A stretch of DNA of 64,000 nucleotides, from NCBI RefSeq assembly GCF_001612555.1, contig NZ_CP015110.1:3162001-3226000 (forward strand), in the 5' to 3' direction. Positions 49,943 to 58,367 of this stretch are shown here, piece by piece. Each line of letters begins with the position of its first letter. Position 1 is the first letter of the stretch. The DNA is from Acinetobacter sp. TGL-Y2 (GTDB taxonomy: Bacteria; Pseudomonadota; Gammaproteobacteria; Pseudomonadales; Moraxellaceae). The notes under the pieces are model-generated. The model worked only from the letters and a program-made list of their open reading frames with translations, searched no databases and was not told the DNA's origin. The position numbers were made by a program, and so were the translations under genes.

Positions 49943-50547
49943 ATGAACAATCAAATAAAGACATATAATTCTGACACAGGAACCGTCATTCATCTAAAAA
50001 TGAAAGGAAATCTTTTAAAAAGCCAAATCACCCTAAGCTGTTTTATGCTAACCTTTTTTGACCTATTATTTTTATATTTAAGTTATGAGGCTTACACTAA
50101 TAAAGAAGGCTACGAATCATATTTGGCATTTTTTTAATACTCATTCTTCTTATAAAAATTCATTATGATGATAGAAGAAATAGGAAATGGGTAACACACG
50201 CAGAAGAATTTTTTTATATTTCTAAAAATGGTATAACGATTTCAAAAAAAATCCAAAATCAAACATTGCGAACAATAGATATAAACACCCAAACTATAAA
50301 TGAAATTTCTTATAGTCGTTGGCGAGGTGGAGCATATCCTCCCTATTTACCAGACTATATGGCTGTAAACATATATCTTCACACACATAAAAAGAATTAT
50401 TCATTCGGCATTAATCTTGATAAAAATGAAGTGGAAGAGTTTATAAGCGTATTACGCTCATTGATCATGCAATACCAAGAACCTAGGCATTTTATTTTTG
50501 CTTCACATTCACATTTAGAAAGTAATTCAGATATAAGTAAAAAATAA
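49943..50547 (+). pseudogene. Small membrane protein with PH-like C-terminus, frameshifted
   Basis: The first frame (49,943-50,137) encodes a soluble start and a membrane helix, then stops in a run of seven T (50,129-50,135). Adding one T lets the frame run on as a second hydrophobic stretch (FFLILILLIKIHYDDRR) and a soluble domain to 50,547, where WVTHAEEFFYISKNGITISK and FGINLDKNEVEEFI look like the membrane-anchored PH-like proteins common in Acinetobacter. The repaired protein is 201 aa. A homopolymer contraction, real or a read error, is the cause. No family can be assigned with certainty. Confidence 0.65.
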
Positions 50548-50602
50548 ATCATAGAATTCGAAAGCTAATGTTTGAACAAATAAAATTAAAAGTTAAATCA
50601 AA

Positions 50603-50628
50603 AAAAAGGAAGCCTCAGCTTCCTTTTT
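50603..50628. terminator. Terminator after pyrE
   Basis: AAAAAGGAAGC-CTCA-GCTTCCTTTTT, between the convergent genes. Confidence 0.92.
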
Positions 50629-50644
50629 AAAATTTTAAGCAAAC

Positions 50645-51295
50645 TTAGATTCCATACTTCACACGGTAATCTTCCATTTTCGCCAAAGCCTCTGCATCAC
50701 CTTTCGCATCTAAATAATCCATTAAATCTTTCATGGTAATGAGTGCATGCACTGGAATCTCTAACTCTTTTTGAACTTCCTGAATTGCAGATAAACTGCC
50801 CTGACCTTTCTCTTGACGATCAAGGGCAACCAAAACACCTGCGATTTTCGCCCCTGCATTTTTCAGAATCGTCACCACTTCACGAATGGCGGTACCGGCT
50901 GTAATCACGTCATCAATGATCCAGACTTTTTTACCCTCAACAGATGCCCCCACCAAAACACCACCTTCACCGTGATCTTTAGCTTCTTTACGGTTAAAGC
51001 CCCAAGGCACACTCACACCGTGGTTCTGTGACAAAGCCACTGCAGTCGCTGCTACAAATGGAATCCCTTTATAAGCAGGACCAAAAACCACTTCAACATC
51101 ATCACATTGAACCAGTTTATCTGCATACCCAGAGGCCAAAACTGTTAAAGCCTCACCATCATTGAGCAAGCCAGCATTGAAAAAATAAGGACTCACACGC
51201 CCTGATTTTAAAGTAAACTCACCAAATTTAAGCACACCACGTGATAATGCTAATTCGATAAATGCTTGAGGCTGAAAAGTCGCAGGCGTTGTCAT
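50645..51295 (-). CDS. pyrE: Orotate phosphoribosyltransferase
   Basis: 216 aa from ATG 51,295, which has GGAG 7 bases upstream; a TTG four codons earlier is the alternative. It makes OMP from orotate and PRPP. The PRPP loop [18 protein letters not shown] and the [15 protein letters not shown] and [14 protein letters not shown] segments are conserved. Divergent from crc, the same neighbourhood as in Pseudomonas. Confidence 0.97.
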   Translation of the reverse strand: MTTPATFQPQAFIELALSRGVLKFGEFTLKSGRVSPYFFNAGLLNDGEALTVLASGYADKLVQCDDVEVVFGPAYKGIPFVAATAVALSQNHGVSVPWGFNRKEAKDHGEGGVLVGASVEGKKVWIIDDVITAGTAIREVVTILKNAGAKIAGVLVALDRQEKGQGSLSAIQEVQKELEIPVHALITMKDLMDYLDAKGDAEALAKMEDYRVKYGI

Positions 51296-51335
51296 GAGGT
51301 GCTCCAAAATTCATAAAGAGAGGTTATGACTGCGC

Positions 51336-52154
51336 ATGATACCAAAGAGTAGCTATCCGAGTGATCAAAAAATTCTAAGAGTCGTTTCAATCAACGTTAA
51401 CGGCTTACGTTCATCTGTGACTAAGGGTTTATTGGAATGGATGGAACAATCTGAAGCAGATGTGATTTGTATGCAAGAAAGTCGAATTACGCATGCCCAG
51501 TGGACGGATAAATTTAAGCCTGAAGGTTGGTATACGCACCTTTTTCCTGCGGAACGTCCAGGTTATGCAGGCACCGCCATTTATAGCCGATTGCCTTTTC
51601 TATCGGTCACCAACGGTTTAGGTTTTGAACTGGCAGACTCTCAAGGTCGCTTTATTTCAGCAGAATTTGATTTAGGCTTGGGTCAATCTGCATATATCTG
51701 TTCGCTTTACTTACCTTCAGGTTCTTCAGGTGATGAAGCTCAAGTACGTAAAGATCACTTTTTGGAACAATATGGTCAGATTCTTAAACAATGGCGTGAT
51801 GAGAATAAATCCGTGATTGTTTGCGGTGACTACAATATTGTACATAAACGTATTGATATTAAAAATTGGTCAGGCAACCAAAAAGCATCTGGCTGCCTAC
51901 CCCATGAACGTGCTTGGCTTGATCATATTTATGATGAACTCGGTTATGTCGATACTTTCCGTGAAGTTCGTAAAGAGGCTGAAGTCTACTCATGGTGGTC
52001 GAACCGCGGTCAAGCTCGCGCGAAGAACGTTGGCTGGCGTATCGACTACCATGCTTGTTCACCCGACTGGAAAAATCGTACGGTAAATGCTTGGGTTTAT
52101 AGAGACCATTGGTACAGTGACCACGCCCCAGTCATTATTGACTATGTCATTTAA
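51336..52154 (+). CDS. crc: Catabolite repression control protein Crc (ExoIII-like)
   Basis: 272 aa of the endonuclease/exonuclease/phosphatase fold. It begins VVSINVNGLRSSVTKGLLEW, carries ICMQESRI where ExoIII has its metal Glu, VCGDYNIVHKRIDIKNW and ends DHWYSDHAPVIIDYVI. The segments LYLPSGSSGDE, ERAWLDHIYDELGYVD and SWW...NVGWRIDYH follow Pseudomonas Crc, and the divergent pyrE neighbour confirms that. Several nuclease residues (Asp/Asn, Asp-His) remain here, unlike in P. putida Crc. Crc acts with Hfq in catabolite repression; in Acinetobacter it controls aromatic catabolism. Confidence 0.85.
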   Translation: MIPKSSYPSDQKILRVVSINVNGLRSSVTKGLLEWMEQSEADVICMQESRITHAQWTDKFKPEGWYTHLFPAERPGYAGTAIYSRLPFLSVTNGLGFELADSQGRFISAEFDLGLGQSAYICSLYLPSGSSGDEAQVRKDHFLEQYGQILKQWRDENKSVIVCGDYNIVHKRIDIKNWSGNQKASGCLPHERAWLDHIYDELGYVDTFREVRKEAEVYSWWSNRGQARAKNVGWRIDYHACSPDWKNRTVNAWVYRDHWYSDHAPVIIDYVI

Positions 52155-52164
52155 ATCAATCGAG

Positions 52165-52192
52165 CACTGAGTGAACACTTGTTTACTCAGTG
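52165..52192. terminator. Hairpin downstream of crc
   Basis: CACTGAGTGAAC-ACTT-GTTTACTCAGTG forms a 12-bp stem (one G-T pair) with a 4-base loop right after crc. There is no following T-run, so it may be a processing or stability hairpin instead of a classical terminator. Confidence 0.55.
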
Positions 52193-52239
52193 TGCGCGAA
52201 TGGCTCACAGAATTTGTCGTATTCTCTTATTTTTATTTG

Positions 52240-52410
52240 ATCATGCAAAGTGCATTATTGTCGCACAGCACAGGGACTTGTCAGGATGACAAATAAGGAT
52301 TGGACGCTGTAGGATGAAAAGGAAATAAATTTATTTATTTCTCAAGGATGAACGACATTGGACGTTGAATTGAGACCCGCATAATCAGGATGATTCGATG
52401 CGGGTTTTCT
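52240..52410 (+). ncRNA. Candidate CsrA-binding small RNA (RsmX/CsrB-like)
   Basis: No ORF covers this segment. It contains seven or more GGA triplets in A(A/C/T)GGAT(G) contexts. Three lie in small hairpin loops: TTGTC-AGGAT-GACAA (52,278-52,292), AACG-ACATTGGA-CGTT (52,351-52,366) and AATC-AGGAT-GATT nested in the terminator. The last stem ACCCGCAT/ATGCGGGT (52,375-52,405) is followed by TTTTCTCTTTT. GGA in loops is the hallmark of RNAs that titrate CsrA/RsmA. The 5' end is approximate and no clear promoter was found. Confidence 0.6.
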
Positions 52411-52416
52411 CTTTTC
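52375..52416 (+). terminator. Terminator of the GGA-rich small RNA
   Basis: Stem ACCCGCAT ... ATGCGGGT followed by TTTTCTCTTTT, with a GGA-bearing hairpin in its loop. Confidence 0.85.
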
Positions 52417-52725
52417 TAAGTATCTACTATTTTTAATGATCTATTTCCAAGCCCCAAAAATCACTAACTTTTCATTTTTTTATAAAACTCATCACTTCAT
52501 AAAATATACGATGCCAATACAATCCAGTGCTCATTCGTCATTCTAAATATCCACATTTTTAAAGTTCAGTTTTTAAATATTCAAATTTCTATACATCATC
52601 TTATAAATTGAACATGACAATTTGATGAATTGATTCTCCTGCAAATCCACTCTAGAGCCGTAAGCTAATTTGGGCTAATCTACCTCTATTGATTTTCAAC
52701 CATAATTTAAAATACAGGTTTAAAC
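52411..52725. other. Intergenic region upstream of the ArsC/Spx-like gene
   Basis: AT-rich, with no ORF; it should contain the promoter of the ArsC/Spx-like gene. No further structure was recognised. Confidence 0.45.
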
Positions 52726-53073
52726 ATGCTTAAAGTATATGGGATTAAAAATTGTAGCTCGATGAAAAAGGCATTTGATTTACTCAACGAATTGGGGCTT
52801 GCTTATGAGTTTCATGATTATAAAAAACAAGGAATTGATGCAGATACGGTAAAAGTCTGGTTAGATCAAATTGGCACTGAGGTGGTACTCAATAAAAAAG
52901 GTACTACATGGCGCAAGCTAAGCACAGCTGAGCAAGAAGCTGCTTTAGGCACTGAAGCAGGTCTCATACAAGCCTTAACCACACATAACAGTTTGATCAA
53001 GCGCCCTATTATTGCAACGGGTAACGCTTTCGTCGTGGGTTTTGATGAAGCCATGATTCGTGGTCTAAATTAA
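52726..53073 (+). CDS. ArsC/Spx-family protein (YffB-like)
   Basis: 115 aa thioredoxin-fold protein. It starts VYGIKNCSSMKKA, the position where ArsC/Spx/YffB members have CxxS or a lone Cys, then RPIIATGNAFVVGFDE near the C-terminus with the conserved RP. The short helical insert resembles YffB rather than true arsenate reductase. Probably glutathione- or thiol-linked reduction; exact partner unknown. Confidence 0.85.
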   Translation: MLKVYGIKNCSSMKKAFDLLNELGLAYEFHDYKKQGIDADTVKVWLDQIGTEVVLNKKGTTWRKLSTAEQEAALGTEAGLIQALTTHNSLIKRPIIATGNAFVVGFDEAMIRGLN

Positions 53074-53116
53074 GCGATTTAACAATATTTTTAAAATGAG
53101 CCCAATGCCATTCAAT

Positions 53117-53147
53117 CAAAAAAGCCGAGCTATTGCTCGGCTTTTTA
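53117..53147. terminator. Terminator between convergent genes
   Basis: AAAAAAGCCGAGC-TATT-GCTCGGCTTTTTAA. Confidence 0.9.
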
Positions 53148-53173
53148 ATATCTTTGAATATAGTGATGCCTAA

Positions 53174-53620
53174 TTAGTTCGCACGCACCCAAGTTTGGTT
53201 ACGACCTAAGGCTGCGACACCAATGAAACCACGAAGCTCAAGTTTTTTACCACCCGCAGCTAACTTACCTTTTAATTTGTAAGTTTTGCCAGATTGTGGG
53301 TCTAAAATTGAACCACCTTCATAGCTTGTGCCACCTGAATTTTTCAAGTTACGTACAATGGTTAAACCTTTGAGGGATTTATTTTTGTATGTTCCTTCGC
53401 ATTTTTTGCAGGCGTTTTCTTCACCTGGTGTCAAAACACTTTGAATGCTTGCAGTCAGTGTTCCATTCGACTGTTCAGTGAATTTCACAACAGCTTTGGC
53501 TTGTTTGGTTTTGTCATCTATCGTTTTCCAAACCGTGCCATCTAATGGGTCGGCTGCATTGGCGAAAACCGTGGTTGCAAGTAATCCTAATGCTAGAGCT
53601 ATTTTTTTCATTTTATTCAT
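53174..53620 (-). CDS. DUF2147 exported protein
   Basis: 148 aa. Signal peptide (ending FANA-ADPLD), then the DUF2147 pattern GTVWKTIDDKTKQAKAVVKF, and CKKCEG with two Cys, ending GFIGVAALGRNQTWVR. Small beta-barrel-like periplasmic protein family (PF09917) of unknown function. Monocistronic. Confidence 0.88.
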   Translation of the reverse strand: MNKMKKIALALGLLATTVFANAADPLDGTVWKTIDDKTKQAKAVVKFTEQSNGTLTASIQSVLTPGEENACKKCEGTYKNKSLKGLTIVRNLKNSGGTSYEGGSILDPQSGKTYKLKGKLAAGGKKLELRGFIGVAALGRNQTWVRAN

Positions 53621-53755
53621 TTCCCTTGTCTTTCTTGACTTTTATATTATTAAAAATTCATAACAATTAAGCAATTTTTGAATGTGACTATTTAGTGTAG
53701 CCTTGTAAAGGCAGCCTACCAATAATAAGCATTTTCACCGCAATATGGAAAAAAA

Positions 53756-54670
53756 ATGAAGATAAATCCACTATTGAAACAATATATTACAGAATCAATT
53801 TTAAAATCTACTCTGCGTTTCCCCAGTCGATTGAACCTTCCCCCTACCGTATTACGTGTGGCACTTGAACAGCTGAGCAAAGTCTTTCCTCAACCCAAAA
53901 ATGTTGCGTTCAAGGCACTCAGAATTGCAGGTATTCGAGCGGAAGAAATTAAACCGCAACCTGAAACCACCCAGCTGATTTTCCATATTCATGGCGGCGC
54001 ATTTTTCTTGGGTTCAATGAACACCCACCGTGCATTTATGAGCGAGATTGCTTTACGCACACAAATGCAAGTGTTGCATCTGGATTATCCCTTGTCACCT
54101 GAACAATGTTTTCCTGACGTAGGTGAGGCCATTTACGATGTGTATCGAATGTTGCTTGATCAAGGTGTTTTGACAAAAGATATTATTGTGTCAGGAGATT
54201 CTTGTGGGGCCAATTTAGCACTCGGTTTGGCTTTACGCTTAAGAGATGAAGACCCTAAACTTCTGCCCAGCGGTCTCATGCTGATGTCTCCTTTTTTAGA
54301 TTTAACTTTAACCAGTGAATCGCTGCGTTATAACCAAAAACATGACGCACTGCTTTCTATAGAAGTTCTTGAAACAGGAATGAGTCATTATGTGCCCAAA
54401 GGTATAGATCGATCCGACCCTGCACTGTCGCCAATTTTTGCAGATTTAAAAGGTTTACCGCCTACCTTGGTGCAAATTGGTTCGAAAGAAATTTTAATGG
54501 ATGATGCAAAGCGTTTTGAAGAAAAAGCCAAAGCCGCTGGCGTTAAAGTCGAATACAAATTGTATACCGGTATGTGGCATAACTTTCAAATGTTTAGCGC
54601 ATGGTTTGACGAAGCCAAACAGGCCTTGGCAGATATTGCGGAATTCGCGCATAAGCTCGATAGAAACTAA
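53756..54670 (+). CDS. Alpha/beta hydrolase (HSL-type esterase/lipase)
   Basis: 304 aa. The oxyanion motif HGGAFFLGS (His79-Gly-Gly) and nucleophile motif SGDSCGAN (Ser149) define the hormone-sensitive-lipase family; the acid is Asp249/250 in EILMDDAKRF and the base His275 in GMWHNFQM. No signal peptide, so cytoplasmic esterase of short-chain esters. Its own terminator follows at 54,687-54,710. Confidence 0.93.
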   Translation: MKINPLLKQYITESILKSTLRFPSRLNLPPTVLRVALEQLSKVFPQPKNVAFKALRIAGIRAEEIKPQPETTQLIFHIHGGAFFLGSMNTHRAFMSEIALRTQMQVLHLDYPLSPEQCFPDVGEAIYDVYRMLLDQGVLTKDIIVSGDSCGANLALGLALRLRDEDPKLLPSGLMLMSPFLDLTLTSESLRYNQKHDALLSIEVLETGMSHYVPKGIDRSDPALSPIFADLKGLPPTLVQIGSKEILMDDAKRFEEKAKAAGVKVEYKLYTGMWHNFQMFSAWFDEAKQALADIAEFAHKLDRN

Positions 54671-54686
54671 ATATATACTCAAAACT

Positions 54687-54710
54687 TAAAGGAGCTACGT
54701 GCTCCTTTTG
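54687..54710 (+). terminator. Esterase gene terminator
   Basis: AAAGGAGC-TACGT-GCTCCTTTTG, with T-rich sequence after it. Confidence 0.8.
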
Positions 54711-54926
54711 TCTTTTTTACCTCTTATATTCAATCATTATTCTGCTTTGCATCAGTATCCGACGAAGTGAATGAATAAGCGTGATACAGCCGACAATAAT
54801 TTAAAATAAAACCTATTCTTTCAACATTTTAAGTATATTCCAAAATTGTACATAGTTTAGACGTTTGCTATATTAAAACTCTTGAAAAACCACTTCAACG
54901 CATCATATTGAACAGGCAGGCTCACA

Positions 54927-55529
54927 ATGAGAAAAACAGTTTATTCAGAACGTCGCCGTAAGATTCATATCGTTGTTAGAAATATCTTCAAAAAATTGGG
55001 ACTATCCTCATGGCTCAATCCGAAAAACATAAGCGCATTAGAAACTGACCCTTTGACTGGTATTTATAATCAATTTGGTATTAACGTTTACTTAAAAGAG
55101 TTGCGTCACAGCCCGAAGCAAAATTATGCGATTGTGTTACTTAATCTGGATAACTTTAAAGATATTCAACACAGTTTTGGGCTTAAAGCAGCTGAAAAAG
55201 CACTGGTGAAAACCGCTCGACTACTCACTCAAAATATACGTGATACGGATTTGGTCGGCAGATATGGTGAACATGAATTTATTTTAATTCTCTGTGATAT
55301 TGAGCTCGATGATGCCAATGATGTGGCGCAGCGCTGCTTGAACGTGATTCAAAACACTCCCATTCGCTACAATGCACAACACATTGATTTACATGCCAGC
55401 TGTGGCGTGTCGGTTTCAGATGAAGATGCCGTGAGTGACAAAATTTTACAATATGCAGATCGTGCTTTATATCTTGCCAAAATCAGCGGTTTTAATCAGC
55501 TTCGTGATCAGCGTGCGGTATTGGGTTAA
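54927..55529 (+). CDS. GGDEF-domain protein with a degenerate active site
   Basis: 200 aa. After a basic N-terminus (RKTVYSERRRKIH) the domain begins DPLTGIYNQFG (residues 41-51) and has LLNLDNFKDIQ with the metal Asp. The signature GGDEF is replaced by GEHEF at residues 114-118, so diguanylate cyclase activity is doubtful; binding or regulatory role is more likely. No membrane or sensor domain. Convergent with the MetA-type gene; terminator between. Confidence 0.88.
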   Translation: MRKTVYSERRRKIHIVVRNIFKKLGLSSWLNPKNISALETDPLTGIYNQFGINVYLKELRHSPKQNYAIVLLNLDNFKDIQHSFGLKAAEKALVKTARLLTQNIRDTDLVGRYGEHEFILILCDIELDDANDVAQRCLNVIQNTPIRYNAQHIDLHASCGVSVSDEDAVSDKILQYADRALYLAKISGFNQLRDQRAVLG

Positions 55530-55604
55530 TTCAGGTTTACTTTAAGTTGATGAAGATAAAGATGCGAACTTTAACGCTATTCTTTTCACAATTTTAAAAT
55601 ACAA

Positions 55605-55634
55605 TAAAAAGAGTAGCACGAGGCTACTCTTTTA
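55605..55634. terminator. Terminator between convergent genes
   Basis: AAAAAGAGTAGC-ACGAG-GCTACTCTTTT. Confidence 0.88.
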
Positions 55635-55664
55635 AGATCAACATTAACCTTTGTTGCTCAGGCT

Positions 55665-56438
55665 TTAGAACAAGTAGGAAATGCCTAAACCTGCATTGTA
55701 ACTGCGCGCCTGCCCGTCTAAATCAACACCAACACTGGCATCAAACTGAGTACGCTCATTGAGTGCATAAATTAAGCCCGTACCCAAAGCATATTCGTTA
55801 TCAAGGCTTTCTTTTTTACGGTACACCAGCTCTGAATATCCAGACCAATCGCCAGCAATTTTATAGCCAATGCTTGGAATTGCAGTCACTGACCAATCAC
55901 CGTCTTGAACTTCATAGAACATACTCATGCTGGTGTTAACAAGCGCGTTGTATTGATATTGCACTGAAGTACCCAGTGTATAAATATCTTCTTCTGCACT
56001 AAAGCCATCATTACCTGTTGCAATTAAAGCTTGAGCAAGCACAGCCATAGACAGCTTGTCATCATCTAGATCGACGCGATGTTTAACTGCAATGCTGACA
56101 TCCCCTAAACCATCGTCCTCTACAGTTTGACCTTGTGACTTGGCTTGTGTCCAAGCAGGTCCCAACCAGCCCAATTGCAGCTCTGTATTTTCCGCCAAAC
56201 CTGTACGTAACAACATGTCTGCATTCAAGCTTAGAGTCTTGGTTTTAATGCCAGATGCATCTTTAGATTCAACATATTTTGCAGCGGGTAAACCTTGCTC
56301 CCATGCCAAGTTCCCTACAGGGGTAATGCCTGTCCCAAAACCAGTCCCTGGGCGATCAAACGAAAAGTCTGATGCCATGGCACTCATTCCAAGGCTTGAG
56401 AGGGAAATAATAAAGCTAAGTTGTTTTAATTTGGTCAT
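55665..56438 (-). CDS. Outer-membrane transporter-like protein (MetA-pathway family)
   Basis: 257 aa. Signal peptide (ending SAMA-SDFSF), FDRPGTGFGTGITPVGNLAWEQG and alternating beta strands with C-terminal GLGISYLF follow the pattern of the phenol MetA-degradation/transporter family (PF13557). Predicted outer-membrane barrel. It precedes the hpf gene region separated by the ankyrin gene, whose stop lies 12 bases upstream of it, so the two may be co-transcribed. Confidence 0.75.
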   Translation of the reverse strand: MTKLKQLSFIISLSSLGMSAMASDFSFDRPGTGFGTGITPVGNLAWEQGLPAAKYVESKDASGIKTKTLSLNADMLLRTGLAENTELQLGWLGPAWTQAKSQGQTVEDDGLGDVSIAVKHRVDLDDDKLSMAVLAQALIATGNDGFSAEEDIYTLGTSVQYQYNALVNTSMSMFYEVQDGDWSVTAIPSIGYKIAGDWSGYSELVYRKKESLDNEYALGTGLIYALNERTQFDASVGVDLDGQARSYNAGLGISYLF

Positions 56439-56450
56439 GAGAGCACTCAG

Positions 56451-56993
56451 TTAGGCTAATTCTTTGGTGGTTTTTGCGCCATTATTGCGCAGCAGTTCTA
56501 AAGTTTCTTTTTCTTCAGGCAATGCTTGTGACCAATCGATTTTATCAAAATCGCAGTCGAAAAATAAATCACTGATTGAAGACAAAATGGTATTGCCTTC
56601 TTCATCTTTGCTGTTTGGATCAACTTTATGTTCAAGCAAGCGTTTTACCGCAGGCACACAAGCTGCACTTGCTGCGTCCCAAAGTGGACCGTAGCATTCT
56701 TCAGCATCCCACAAATGGAAGTTGGCTTTGGCTTGAATTAAGGCTTCCAATATATCTAAATGCACTTGTAAGCTCAATTGTTTTTGCTCTGCGCACATCG
56801 GTTCGCCCGCTTCGTGTGCTTCACAAATTGCTTCCCACCAATGAAATAATGTGTCTGACCAAACTGACACTGCAGGGCCTTTGTCTTCAATAATAAAATT
56901 TGGATTAAGACCTTCTGCCAACAGGTGCTGAACCTGCTCCAGGTCAAGTTCTTCCAAAGCCTGTACAAATACTTGTTGTTGCGCAGTTAGCAT
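56451..56993 (-). CDS. Ankyrin-repeat protein
   Basis: 180 aa. Repeats are seen at VQHLLAEGLNPNFIIEDKG, ILEALIQAKANFHLWDAEE and VKRLLEHKVDPNSKDEEGN, followed by a variant ELLRNNGAKT. No signal peptide; intracellular protein-protein contact is likely. Ends 12 bases before the outer-membrane gene. Confidence 0.85.
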   Translation of the reverse strand: MLTAQQQVFVQALEELDLEQVQHLLAEGLNPNFIIEDKGPAVSVWSDTLFHWWEAICEAHEAGEPMCAEQKQLSLQVHLDILEALIQAKANFHLWDAEECYGPLWDAASAACVPAVKRLLEHKVDPNSKDEEGNTILSSISDLFFDCDFDKIDWSQALPEEKETLELLRNNGAKTTKELA

Positions 56994-57126
56994 GTCTGAG
57001 TCTCATATCAATTTGAAGGAATATTATGCCCAATAATGTTTAACTTTGTTTGATATAAATGATCACTGGCGAATTTAGATGAGTTTGATCTGAAAAGATG
57101 GACTAAAAATAAAAATACTGACTGAT

Positions 57127-57150
57127 AAAAAAAGCCCCGTAGGGCTTTTT
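57127..57150 (-). terminator. hpf terminator
   Basis: AAAAAGCCCC-GTA-GGGCTTTTTG at the 3' end of hpf. Confidence 0.82.
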
Positions 57151-57153
57151 GTC

Positions 57154-57543
57154 TTAGACTTCATCTTCATCCAAAGCCAGATCATCTTGATCATCTTGAT
57201 CATCATCTTTTAATGCAATCGGACCACCGCGTGGATTTTCTTTTTTCTCAAATACATGTTCTAAACTGCGTTTAAGGCGGTCAATGGCACCATGTACTGC
57301 GGTATCTATATTGTGTCCTTTATGATTGACCACCACAGGTTTAAATCCTGCAGGTCTTGCTTCAATCATACAACGAATATCTTCTGCGCCACCTTTAGGC
57401 CCATTTTCATCGCTAAAGTGCACTGAAAAATGGGTGATTTTCTCGGTATGGCGTTGAAACTCTGCAGTGAGCTCTTCGCGTACATAATCTATTAAACGTT
57501 CACTATTTTGAATATTTTTATCTGTACGGATTTCAATGTTCAT
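57154..57543 (-). CDS. hpf: Ribosome hibernation factor (HPF/RaiA family)
   Basis: 129 aa from ATG 57,543 (MNIEIRTDKNIQNSERLIDYV); upstream in-frame ATGs add only five residues. Beta-alpha-beta-beta-beta-alpha fold with basic face (HFSVHFSDENG, GAIDRLKRSLEHVFEKK). The C-terminus has an acidic tail (DDDQDDQDDLALDEDEV) not found in short HPF. It sits in the tRNA channel of idle ribosomes. Confidence 0.9.
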   Translation of the reverse strand: MNIEIRTDKNIQNSERLIDYVREELTAEFQRHTEKITHFSVHFSDENGPKGGAEDIRCMIEARPAGFKPVVVNHKGHNIDTAVHGAIDRLKRSLEHVFEKKENPRGGPIALKDDDQDDQDDLALDEDEV

Positions 57544-57558
57544 AAATATCATCCTCAC

Positions 57559-57780
57559 TTTTTCAAATCATTTTCGTGCAACTATTTTAATCTTGGCACG
57601 TTTGTCACTTGTTATTTAAAGCTCATGGCACATCTTCAATTTTAGTTTGGAATAGAACCTCCCTAGTTGAATAATGAACACTTTCAGAGTCTGCAGATCT
57701 GAGTCCTTATACTTCGAATATCGGATGTATCTGAAAATTATGCAAGTGCTATTTTAAAAATTTATCAAAAGGATAACTGA
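57559..57780. other. Intergenic region upstream of hpf
   Basis: Noncoding. It should contain the hpf promoter on the minus strand. No structure recognised. Confidence 0.4.
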
Positions 57781-57782
57781 TT

Positions 57783-58040
57783 GTGACAAGCGCTTACTTA
57801 CTTGGACAGCAACATATTGATGCGATTCAAACTACACCCTATTCAAGAGATCTCACTGATGATCATGGTCAGCCGCTACACCTAAAAGGATGTTCATTGG
57901 TATACATTGTCATCTGTTGGGAGACCTGTACGCTTTAAAGCATTGCAAAAATTTCTAGATTATGTTCAGGCTCATGATCAAGTTTGGATGTATCGTCGTG
58001 GCGATATTGCAGCTCATGGGAAGATGCGTATGGACATTGG
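57783..58040 (+). pseudogene. Gene remnant: unknown N-terminus fused to a PuuE-like C-terminus
   Basis: A GTG-started frame (57,783) encodes TSAYLLGQQHIDAIQT and TPYSRDLTDDHGQPLHLKG until about 57,905. From there the other frame reads SSVGRPVRFKALQKFLDYVQ and VWMYRRGDIAAH, the C-terminal end of PuuE-type allantoinases (polysaccharide-deacetylase fold). A deletion seems to have joined two unrelated gene pieces. The first piece is not recognised; it also has a stop shortly after the junction. PuuE family call is from recalled similarity. Confidence 0.6.
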
Positions 58041-58367
58041 GTTACTGATTATTGCGGGCCTGATTCCGATTATTAATCACTCGTTTTATGCAGACTTTCC
58101 AAAATGGTTGCATACCTCGTGCCATTCGGATATCAACTCAATATGTTGAATAGCAATCATTCTAGATACGTTATTCAATCACCTGAATATACAGCATCCT
58201 AAAATCCGCGCGAAATACAACTAGACCATTGATTTATATTGTTAATTTTAGCTTATCCTCAGGCTTCAGCCAGAAGCTTGGGCTTTTTTTGATTTTTTGA
58301 TCATTTTTGGCTTTATTTTTGCTAAAGAATCGTTATTCTGTAACCGCTTTCTCTGGGGATTTATTTT

